Of a stretch of DNA of 43,765 nucleotides, positions 38,138 through 43,765 are shown piece after piece (positions within the stretch are counted from its first letter, which is position 1; every line of letters begins with the position of its first letter). A program made the translations under genes and the position numbers. The stretch covers positions 1 through 43,765 of the forward strand of contig NZ_ANBA01000035.1 in the NCBI RefSeq assembly GCF_000341085.1, written 5' to 3'. Under the pieces are notes generated by a model that ran no database searches, was not told the origin of the DNA, and worked only from the letters and a program-made list of their open reading frames with translations. The stretch comes from Nocardiopsis ganjiahuensis DSM 45031. GTDB lineage: Bacteria > Actinomycetota > Actinomycetes > Streptosporangiales > Streptosporangiaceae.

Positions 38138-38587
38138 TCACAGCCGCAGTTCGAAGCACATCCGGTCCACGCCGGGGCCGTCGTGGTCGGCGTGCGGGCC
38201 GGTCACGGTGAACCCGATCGACCGGTGGAAGGCGATCGAGCGCTCGTTGCCCGGCGCGGTGACCGCCCGCACCACCGAGCGGCCGCCGGCCCTGGCCGCC
38301 TCGGTGAACCAGCGGTACATCTCCCGACCGAGTCCGGCGCCCCGGTGCTCCGGGGACACCGCGGTGAAGTGCACGTACGCCTCCTCGGGCCGGGCGGGAG
38401 AGGGGAAACCCACCAGGAAGCCGGCCAGCTCCCCGTCGGCCTCCGCGGTGAGGCTGGTGGTGTGGAAGTGGTCGAGGAACAGCTTCGGGAGGAGGTGGGC
38501 GACCGGCTTGCCCCACCACTGGTCGCACACCCGCAGGATCCGCGCGTGGTCCTCGGGCACCGCGGTCCTGATCCGCAGACCGGTCAC
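38138..38587 (-). CDS. GNAT-family N-acetyltransferase
   Basis: A 149-residue complete GNAT enzyme. The fold starts LRIRTAVPEDHARILRVCDQWWG. The acetyl-CoA loop is VHFTAVSPEHRGAGLGREMYRWFTEAA, and NERSIAFHRSIGFTVTGPHADHDGPGVDRMCFEL forms the C-terminal strands, a pattern seen in small GNATs acting on amines or amino-acyl groups. GTG at 38587 overlaps the stop of the PARG-like gene (GTGA), so both proteins are made together. The substrate is unknown. The coupling suggests a job related to ADP-ribose or RNA-end metabolism, but no direct evidence exists. Confidence 0.85.
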   Translation of the reverse strand: MTGLRIRTAVPEDHARILRVCDQWWGKPVAHLLPKLFLDHFHTTSLTAEADGELAGFLVGFPSPARPEEAYVHFTAVSPEHRGAGLGREMYRWFTEAARAGGRSVVRAVTAPGNERSIAFHRSIGFTVTGPHADHDGPGVDRMCFELRL

Positions 38588-39402
38588 GACCGCTCACCGA
38601 ACCTCTCCTCGAAGGGCCTGCGCACCGCTTCGTCCCGGTCGAGGACCGCGAACACGACCCGCTCGAACACCCCCGCGAACTCCCCTCCCAGGTGCTCGGC
38701 GAACGCCGCCGCCACCGCCTCCGGCCGGTTGCCGAACACCCCGCAGCCCCACGCCCCCAGCACCAGTCTCTCCGTGCCGTGGTGGGCGGCCACGGCCAGT
38801 ACGGCACGGGCCCGCCGGTCCAGCGTCGGCGGCACCAGGGGAAGGAGTTCGGGCTGGTTGCGCTGGATCATCCGCAGGTTGGGAGCGGCCGCGGTGAGGA
38901 AGTCCACCGCCACCGCCTCGGGCAGCCATCCGGCGCGGTCGTCGCGGTACACGGGGACGCTCGGCGACCAGATCACCCGGTCGCTGTAGAGCAGGCTCCG
39001 GTTCGCCACGTGGTGGTCGTAGTACTCCGGGCAGCTGATCAGGGAGTCGTAGAGCGCGCCGGCCCGGGCCAGGCTCTCCTCCTGCGCCTTCGCCCCGTTG
39101 ACCACCCCGCCGCCGGGCTTGCGCGCGGAGGCGAAGTTCAGCGCCGCCACCCGGCCGACCCGCTCGCCCACCAGCCGCCGCGCGGCCGCCAGGGTGCTCT
39201 CACCGGTGACCTCGAAGCGGGTCTCGCGCCCGCCCTCCGGGGCGGTCAGCCCTTGGATCTCCTCGGGCAGGTGGAGCCGTGTGCCCTCCCGCATCGCCGC
39301 CAGCGGCGCGGAGAGGTCGATCTCCCGGCCGTCCACGCGGTAGTTCTCCCGCTCGTAGGCCTCACGGGTCTGGTTCCACACCTCACGCAACCGCTGGGAC
39401 AC
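38584..39402 (-). CDS. PARG-type macrodomain hydrolase (TIGR02452 family)
   Basis: A 272-residue protein of the TIGR02452/DUF2263 family, related to microbial poly(ADP-ribose) glycohydrolases. The decisive motif is GGG-x7-QEE: G97-G99, then Q107-E108-E109 (KPGGGVVNGAKAQEESLAR), matching the PARG catalytic loop. Other family segments are the early SQRLREVWNQTREAYE, SPSVPVYRDD, and VLGAWGCGVFGNRPEAVAAAF, the macrodomain phosphate loop. It should bind ADP-ribose and hydrolyse an O-glycosidic link to it. GTG at 39402 has GAGAGGAG 4 nt upstream. It overlaps a GNAT gene and is divergent from KptA, an enzyme that makes ADP-ribosylated intermediates from NAD+, so the two are likely to act on linked substrates. 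Confidence 0.85.
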   Translation of the reverse strand: MSQRLREVWNQTREAYERENYRVDGREIDLSAPLAAMREGTRLHLPEEIQGLTAPEGGRETRFEVTGESTLAAARRLVGERVGRVAALNFASARKPGGGVVNGAKAQEESLARAGALYDSLISCPEYYDHHVANRSLLYSDRVIWSPSVPVYRDDRAGWLPEAVAVDFLTAAAPNLRMIQRNQPELLPLVPPTLDRRARAVLAVAAHHGTERLVLGAWGCGVFGNRPEAVAAAFAEHLGGEFAGVFERVVFAVLDRDEAVRRPFEERFGERS

Positions 39403-39484
39403 GGGACTCCTCTCTCGGGGCGGCTTCCGGCGGAAACTCCCCAGAGGCACGAAACTACCGTCCCGCACCATCCGCGCCCAAGAG

Positions 39485-39506
39485 GGTTTCGCACCTGTGC
39501 GGAACC
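39485..39506. promoter_or_regulatory. Dyad in the PARG-kptA divergent gap
   Basis: Arms GGTTTCGCAC and GTGCGGAACC flank a 2-nt centre, with one G-T mismatch, about 50 bp before kptA in the 156-bp divergent gap (39403-39558). GGAACC recurs at 39511. Possible shared operator for both transcription units. Confidence 0.4.
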
Positions 39507-39558
39507 ACTGGAACCCCACCCCTGGAAGCACACGCGCGCGGCCGGGATCATCGAAGCC

Positions 39559-40101
39559 ATGAACAACAAGGAGATCGTCCGTGCTTCCAAGTTCCTCTCC
39601 CTGGTCCTGCGCCACGATCCGGCCAGGGCCGGGATCACCCTCGACCCCCACGGCTGGGTCGGGGTCGACGAGCTGCTCTCCGGCTGCCGCCGCGCCGGGC
39701 GCCCCCTCACTCCCGAGGAGCTGCGGGAGATCGTCCACACCAACGACAAGAAGCGCTTCGCCCTCAGCCCGGACGGCCTGCGCGTGCGCGCGCAGCAGGG
39801 GCACTCGGTCCGCGTGGACCTCTCACTGGAACCGGTGCCGCCACCCGACCGGCTCTTCCACGGCACCGTGGGCCGGTTCCTGTCCGCGATCCACCGCGAG
39901 GGCCTGCGCCCGATGAACCGGCACCACGTGCACCTGTCCCCGGACGAGGAGACCGCCCGCAAGGTCGGCGCGCGGCGGGGGACACCGGTCGTGCTCACGG
40001 TCGACTCGGCGCGCATGCACGCCGACGGCCACGAGTTCCGGGTCACCGGGAACGGTGTGTGGCTGGCCGGTTCCGTACCGCCCGAGTACCTGCTCGGTTG
40101 A
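39559..40101 (+). CDS. kptA: RNA 2'-phosphotransferase KptA/Tpt1
   Basis: A 180-residue Tpt1/KptA enzyme. In yeast and plants it removes an internal RNA 2'-phosphate left by tRNA ligation, using NAD+ to make a 2'-phospho-ADP-ribosyl RNA, then releases ADP-ribose 1'',2''-cyclic phosphate. The four catalytic positions are visible: R18-H19 in SLVLRHDP, R66 in NDKKRFAL, and R121 in NRHHVHLS. Winged-helix (HGWVGVDELL) and NAD-binding (LFHGTVGRFLSAIHREGLRPM) lobes are complete. ATG at 39559. Bacteria have no tRNA-splicing ligase of the yeast type, so its real substrate is unsettled; purified homologues can also ADP-ribosylate 5'-phosphate RNA or DNA ends. Confidence 0.92.
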   Translation: MNNKEIVRASKFLSLVLRHDPARAGITLDPHGWVGVDELLSGCRRAGRPLTPEELREIVHTNDKKRFALSPDGLRVRAQQGHSVRVDLSLEPVPPPDRLFHGTVGRFLSAIHREGLRPMNRHHVHLSPDEETARKVGARRGTPVVLTVDSARMHADGHEFRVTGNGVWLAGSVPPEYLLG

Positions 40102-40204
40102 AACCGGCCCCGGCTCCCGGCCGCCCCTGCTCGGAGCGGACCGGACCGCTGGGACCCTTGGGACCGAGTCACTGGGACAGCCCGGCCCGCTGGGGCGGCC
40201 CGGC

Positions 40205-41029
40205 CTAGGCCGGCTTGACCGCCGAGAAGATCGCCGTCCCCGGGATCATCCGGCCGCGCACCGGCCCCCAGCCGCCCCACACCTGGTCGTTGCCCTCGGG
40301 CCACTCCGGCTCGACCATGTCCTGGAACACCAGCCCCGCCGCGACGATCCCCCGCAGCCAGTCGCCCACCGTGTGGTGGTGTTCGACGTAGACCGCCCGG
40401 CCCGCGTCGTCCTCCTCCACGTAGGCCCGGCGGTCGAAGTAGGACTCCTTGACGGTCAGCCCGTTCTTGGTGGGGTCGTCGGGAAAACACCAACGGATCG
40501 GGTGGGTCACCGAGAACACGAACCTTCCTCCGGGCCGGAGCACCCGACCTGCCTCGGCCAGTGCCGTCTCGGCCGCGGGCACGAACGGGAACGCCCCGAA
40601 GGAGGAGAAGACCACGTCGAAGGAGCCGGTGGCGAACGGCATCCGCTGGGCGTCGGCCTGGACCGCGGGCAACCGGTGACCGGTCTGTTCGTCGAGCCGC
40701 CTCGAGTGCTGGAGCTGACGCCGGGCCAGGTCGAACCCCACGACCTCGCTCACGCCCTGGGAGCGCAGCCACCGGCCGCACTGGCCGGCTCCGCAGCCGA
40801 TCTCCAGAACCCTCTTCCCGGCCACCTCGCCGAGCAGCCGCACGTCGGCCTCGTCCACACCCTCGGGAGACCAGACGAAACCCGCGTCGCGGAGGAAGTC
40901 ACCGTGTTCGGCCTGGTAGGCGTCGGCGGCGCCGTCCCACCAGAGCCGACCGGCCCGGGCGCTCTCACCGCCCCCCACCGCACGCCGTTCCACCCGACCG
41001 GGTTCCGGGTAGTCCATGTCGTCGTACAC
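40205..41029 (-). CDS. Class I SAM-dependent methyltransferase
   Basis: A 274-residue Rossmann-fold methyltransferase of the Methyltransf_11/25 type. Motif I is VLEIGCGAGQCGRWL at 74-88; acidic motif II is VVGFDLARRQL; motif post-II/IV is SFDVVFSSFGAFPFVPAAETALAEAGRVLRPGGRFVFSVTHPIRW. The N-terminal WWDGAADAYQAEHGDFLRDAGFVWSPEG is typical of small-molecule or ubiquinone/menaquinone-like methyltransferases. GTG at 41029 has AGGAG 4 nt upstream; an ATG at 41017 is a weaker option. It follows SURF1 by 24 bp on the same strand, so the two may be co-transcribed. Substrate unknown. Confidence 0.85.
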   Translation of the reverse strand: MYDDMDYPEPGRVERRAVGGGESARAGRLWWDGAADAYQAEHGDFLRDAGFVWSPEGVDEADVRLLGEVAGKRVLEIGCGAGQCGRWLRSQGVSEVVGFDLARRQLQHSRRLDEQTGHRLPAVQADAQRMPFATGSFDVVFSSFGAFPFVPAAETALAEAGRVLRPGGRFVFSVTHPIRWCFPDDPTKNGLTVKESYFDRRAYVEEDDAGRAVYVEHHHTVGDWLRGIVAAGLVFQDMVEPEWPEGNDQVWGGWGPVRGRMIPGTAIFSAVKPA

Positions 41030-41053
41030 GCTGCTCCTAGGGGCGGGGCCGGG

Positions 41054-41971
41054 TCAGGTCCGGGCCTGCCGGACCCGTTCCGAGGGCTCGTCAGAAGGCT
41101 CGTCCGAGCCCTCGCTCCCAGTGTCCCGGTTCCCGGGCCCGCCGGTGTCCCCCGCCTCGCCGCTGCCGCCGTTCCCGGATCCACCGCCGTTGCCCGCCCC
41201 ACCGCTGCCGGTGTCACCGTCTCCGCCACCCTCCCGGGCCTCGCGGAGCTCCCGGCGGACGAGGACGATCCAGCCCACGACCGCGACGACGCTGAACACC
41301 CACCACTGGAAGGCGTAGGACGCGCTCATACCGGTGTCCTCCTCCCGGAGGGCCACCCGCTCCGGTGCCTGCTCGGGCGCCGGGTCCTGCCCGGTGAGCT
41401 CCACGTACCCGCCGTAGATCGGGTAGGGCAGCCGCTCGGCCAGCATGTCCACGTCGACGAACATGATCTGCCCCTCGGGCATGCCCTCGCGGTTGTGCAG
41501 GCCGGTGTTCTCCTCGGTCTCGCCGAACTGGAGGCGGCCGGTCACCTCGACCTCACCCTCGGGGACCGGCGGAGCGTCAGGGGTGTCCTGGGCGTTCTCG
41601 CCGCGCTCGATCCACCCCCGGTTGACCAGGACCGCGGTGCCGTCCTCGGTGACCAGCGGTGTGAGGACGTGGAAGCCCACTCCCTGGGAGCCGTCCCGGT
41701 TGCGCAGCAGCAGCTCGTTCTCGGGGTCCCAGGTACCGGTCGCCTCGACCGTGCGCCAGCGGTCGGCCGGATCGACGTCGCCGCCCACGGAGGTGAGTTC
41801 GTCGACGGACACGGGCTCCGCGGCGACGTTGTCCCGCTGGAGGTTGACCGCGGCGCTGCGCTGTTCGGCCCGGTCCAGCTGCCAGAACCCCAGCCAGATG
41901 AAGGCGGGCACAAGAACCACGACCATCGCGTGGAAGGCCAGCATGCGTGAGGAGAACAGGACTTTGAGCAC
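41054..41971 (-). CDS. SURF1-family cytochrome oxidase biogenesis protein
   Basis: A 305-residue SURF1 family protein, which helps insert haem a into cytochrome c oxidase. The first membrane helix and signature are MLAFHAMVVVLVPAFIWLGFWQLDRAEQR. Conserved extracytoplasmic segments include ATGTWDPENELLLRNRDGSQGVGFHVLTPLV and VLVNRGWIERGENAQ. The second helix is FQWWVFSVVAVVGWIVLVRRELREA. A Gly/Ser/Asp-rich tail of about 60 residues is an addition typical of actinobacteria. I chose GTG at 41971 (ahead of LKVLFSSRMLAFHA); ATG at 41944 would cut the basic start. No clear ribosome site. The methyltransferase gene follows. Chaplin and its terminator lie upstream. Confidence 0.87.
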   Translation of the reverse strand: MLKVLFSSRMLAFHAMVVVLVPAFIWLGFWQLDRAEQRSAAVNLQRDNVAAEPVSVDELTSVGGDVDPADRWRTVEATGTWDPENELLLRNRDGSQGVGFHVLTPLVTEDGTAVLVNRGWIERGENAQDTPDAPPVPEGEVEVTGRLQFGETEENTGLHNREGMPEGQIMFVDVDMLAERLPYPIYGGYVELTGQDPAPEQAPERVALREEDTGMSASYAFQWWVFSVVAVVGWIVLVRRELREAREGGGDGDTGSGGAGNGGGSGNGGSGEAGDTGGPGNRDTGSEGSDEPSDEPSERVRQART

Positions 41972-42074
41972 GTCTTCGAGGTTATGAGACGTTCCCGGCC
42001 ACCCCACACCGGCCCCGGCTCCGTGTCCGCTCCCCCGAGCGCGCGGGGGCCGTGTCCCTGCCCGGCACACGCGG

Positions 42075-42104
42075 ACGGGGCCGCCGGTTCCCCGGCGGCC
42101 CCGT
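42075..42104 (-). terminator. 13-bp perfect hairpin after the chaplin gene
   Basis: Arms at 42075-42087 and 42092-42104 pair perfectly around a TTCC loop, 55 nt after the chaplin stop. It separates chaplin from SURF1 transcription. Confidence 0.75.
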
Positions 42105-42159
42105 GTGCCGTGCGCTCCGACCGGCCTCCCCCGCGGGCAGACGGCCGGCCGGATCGCTC

Positions 42160-43200
42160 CTACTCGTCGGCGGCGGCCGAGGCGGCCTTGCGCTTGCGGG
42201 CGAAGTACAGGCCGGCGCCACCGGCGCCGACAGCGGCCACGGCGGCGGCGATCAGACCGCCCAGGGCGCTACCGGTGACGGCGAGCTCCTCACCGGCCTG
42301 CTCCTGGGGGGCGGGCTTGTCGTCACCCTTGCCGGAGTCGTCCTCCTCCTTCTTGCCGTCGTCCTCAGGCTCCTTGGGGTCCTTCGGCTCCTCGGGGTCC
42401 TTGGGGTCCTTCGGCTCCTCGGGCTCCTTCGGCTCCTCGGGGTCCTTCGGCTCCTCCGGCTCCTCGGGGGTCTCGGTCTCGTCGGAGATCTGCGAGACGC
42501 AGGAGGCCTCGGCGATGCCGAGCACGGAGACCGCGTTGCCGCAGATCTCGACCGCCGCGTCGACCGGGACCACGACCTGGTTGCCGCTGGCCACACCGCC
42601 CGAACCGTCGGTGCTGGGCGCCGCCTGGTTGTCCGGGGAGGCGTGGATGATGTTGATGATCGTGGTGCACTCGGCGCTGGAGGCGCCCAGGACGGCCACG
42701 GAGTTGCCGCAGATCTCGATGGCGGTGTCCACCGGGACGACGATCTGGTTGCCGCTGGCCACACCACCCGAGCCGTCGGTGTAGGTGCTGGGAGCGTCCT
42801 CGGACTCCTCCTCCAGGACCTCGACCACCTCCACGCACTCGGCCTCGGAGATCCCGGCCACGGCCACGGAGTTGCCGCAGACGTCGACGGCGGCGTCGAC
42901 GGGGACGACGATCTGGTTGCCGCTGGCCACACCACCCGAGCCGTCGGTGGTGGCTCCCTGGCCGCTGCTCTCGTAGAGCACCTCGGTGACCTGGGTGCAC
43001 TTGGCCTTGGAGATCCCGAGGACGGCCAGCGAGTTCCCGCACAGTTTGGCCTCGACGTCGACGGGGACGACGACCTGGTTGCCGCTGCCCACACCGCCGG
43101 AGCCGTCGGTGTCGGGGTTGGCGAACGCCGCGCTGAACGGAGCGAGTACCAGCCCCGCGGTCAGTGCGGTGGCGAAGGAGTAACGGAACGTGTTTCGCAT
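42160..43200 (-). CDS. Sortase-anchored chaplin with four chaplin domains
   Basis: A 346-residue secreted surface protein. Signal peptide 1-28. Four chaplin repeats lie at about 32-68, 86-122, 141-178 and 197-234, each DGSGGVxSGNQ-VVPVD...CGN-VxVLG...C. Each has a cysteine pair exactly 14 residues apart (C54/C68, C108/C122, C164/C178, C220/C234). A 65-residue Pro/Glu/Lys/Asp wall-spanning spacer leads to LAVTG (306-310), a hydrophobic helix and RKRK, i.e. a sortase sorting signal. Streptomyces long chaplins carry two chaplin domains; four is unusual. DNA of repeats is recently shared: 42734-42781 and 42902-42949 are identical over 48 bp. Role: amyloid coat allowing aerial hyphae to leave water. 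Start ATG at 43200 with AAAGG about 13 nt upstream. Confidence 0.92.
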   Translation of the reverse strand: MRNTFRYSFATALTAGLVLAPFSAAFANPDTDGSGGVGSGNQVVVPVDVEAKLCGNSLAVLGISKAKCTQVTEVLYESSGQGATTDGSGGVASGNQIVVPVDAAVDVCGNSVAVAGISEAECVEVVEVLEEESEDAPSTYTDGSGGVASGNQIVVPVDTAIEICGNSVAVLGASSAECTTIINIIHASPDNQAAPSTDGSGGVASGNQVVVPVDAAVEICGNAVSVLGIAEASCVSQISDETETPEEPEEPKDPEEPKEPEEPKDPKDPEEPKDPKEPEDDGKKEEDDSGKGDDKPAPQEQAGEELAVTGSALGGLIAAAVAAVGAGGAGLYFARKRKAASAAADE

Positions 43201-43765
43201 GGTGCGGCTTGGACCTTTCACGAAGAAGTGCCAGGGGATGCGCTGAGCGGAACGCCACTGCCGTGTGCCCGAACCCGGGTCGGCAGTGCGGTCGCCTTGG
43301 GTCACGCGGTGAGCGGACCCGTCCACACGAGCTCTTGCACGAAGAGCACCGGAACGGCGGGGTGGTCCGCATACACAAACAAGGGCGACGGTTCGGTTCT
43401 TTCGGAGTTCTTTCCGACGCGAACCGCCAACGGACCGAAACGTTAGCAGCCCTGGAAGTCACGCAGGCCTTTTCCTGAAATGTTTACTCAGATCATGAAC
43501 ACGCAACGTCAATGAATTACTACTGAGAGACATGTTTGCTGTTCACAGTCTTATTTGCAGACACAAAGAGTTCCTGTACAACGACTCTTCGTGGAGATCC
43601 CTACTCCGGCAAGCCCCAGAAAGAACCCGCACACAGAGAACTAATGAACTTCGTAGATTCGTTTCGCGCGAGCCCTCAGGCGCCTAATACCCTGCACACC
43701 CAATTACACCGAACGCACTTTATGCCCGAATAGTGCCCTTGGGTCGCCCCGGAGCGGCAGCCCCC
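43201..43765 (-). promoter_or_regulatory. AT-rich, structured upstream region of the chaplin gene
   Basis: No convincing gene occurs in these 565 bp. From about 43440 to 43735 the DNA is near 45% GC, far below the window. Nearer the gene are GCTCTT-N5-AAGAGC (43331-43347) and a nested hairpin with arms CGGTTCG (43389-43395) and CGAACCG (43420-43426) enclosing TCGG/CCGA. A TTGACG hexamer on the minus strand (43512-43507) could be a -35, but a -10 at normal spacing is not clear. A 65-codon open frame at 43536-43733 lacks codon bias. Confidence 0.4.

Noticed and set aside
30000..40000. Integrated phage or conjugative island
   Set aside because: Several small regulators and a toxin-antitoxin pair are suggestive, but there is no integrase, relaxase, replication or structural gene and no tRNA target; only the 970-bp unit at smr has boundary repeats.
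40102..40204. Terminator between kptA and the methyltransferase
   Set aside because: Very GC-rich with many overlapping partial stems (CCCGG/CCGGG) but no single dominant hairpin; I cannot choose one.
43201..43440. Cyclic-di-AMP (ydaO-type) or other known riboswitch before chaplin
   Set aside because: Hairpins are present, but I see none of the conserved core sequences of that class.
42052..43446. 464-codon open frame opposite the chaplin gene
   Set aside because: Its apparent repeats simply mirror the chaplin repeats on the real strand.
43536..43733. 65-codon open frame in the AT-rich right end
   Set aside because: No ribosome site, no GC3 bias and no recognisable fold; long frames are expected by chance in such DNA.

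Overview
The window is about 70% GC, with dense short-spaced genes, GTG starts and strong G/C-stem terminators. It carries a cell-wall-anchored chaplin, a SigK/RskA pair with a fasciclin lipoprotein, and several lipoproteins. Together these point to the chromosome of a mycelial actinomycete, most like Nocardiopsis or a relative. The genus is an inference from gene content; no rRNA or tRNA gene is present to confirm it. I see no CRISPR array, no insertion sequence and no integrase.

Layout: 1-5.6 kb (+ strand) has an AlkZ-like winged-helix protein, a large unrecognised protein, a DedA-type membrane protein and dihydrolipoyl dehydrogenase. From 12.3 kb back to 5.7 kb (- strand) a LysR regulator is followed by a tightly overlapping operon: lipoprotein binding protein, two permeases, ATPase, a small one-helix protein, an SDR dehydrogenase and a 2,4'-dihydroxyacetophenone-dioxygenase-like cupin. 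This reads as uptake plus oxidation of one small organic molecule, probably aromatic. From 12.6-15.0 kb lie two envelope lipoproteins (one with an OmpA domain). From 15.1-19.6 kb lies an envelope-stress block: a fasciclin remnant, a membrane-anchored sulfite-oxidase-type molybdoenzyme, an intact fasciclin lipoprotein, SigK and its anti-sigma factor RskA. From 19.7-29.8 kb come two MFS exporters, an Lrp regulator, an EamA transporter, an amidohydrolase, an acyl-CoA ligase, two tandem glyoxalase-fold proteins and a PfkB kinase.

From 29.9-38.1 kb is an accessory-looking stretch of small regulators, each divergent from its likely target across a clear dyad (GntR, HxlR, MerR). It also holds a kelch lipoprotein, a decayed acetyltransferase, and a PIN/RHH toxin-antitoxin pair inside a 970-bp unit bounded by 32-bp direct repeats of the 3' end of an Smr-domain gene. 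From 38.1-40.1 kb, a PARG-type macrodomain hydrolase and an acetyltransferase lie divergent from KptA, the NAD-dependent RNA 2'-phosphotransferase. From 40.2 kb to the end are a methyltransferase, SURF1 and a four-repeat chaplin with a sortase signal, preceded by an unusually AT-rich structured leader.

The best candidates for something new are the KptA/PARG/acetyltransferase locus, the repeat-bounded toxin-antitoxin unit at smr, the transporter-oxygenase operon with its unknown membrane partner, and the leader-peptide/hairpin arrangement before the first MFS gene. All functions are read from motifs and context; no database search was possible.
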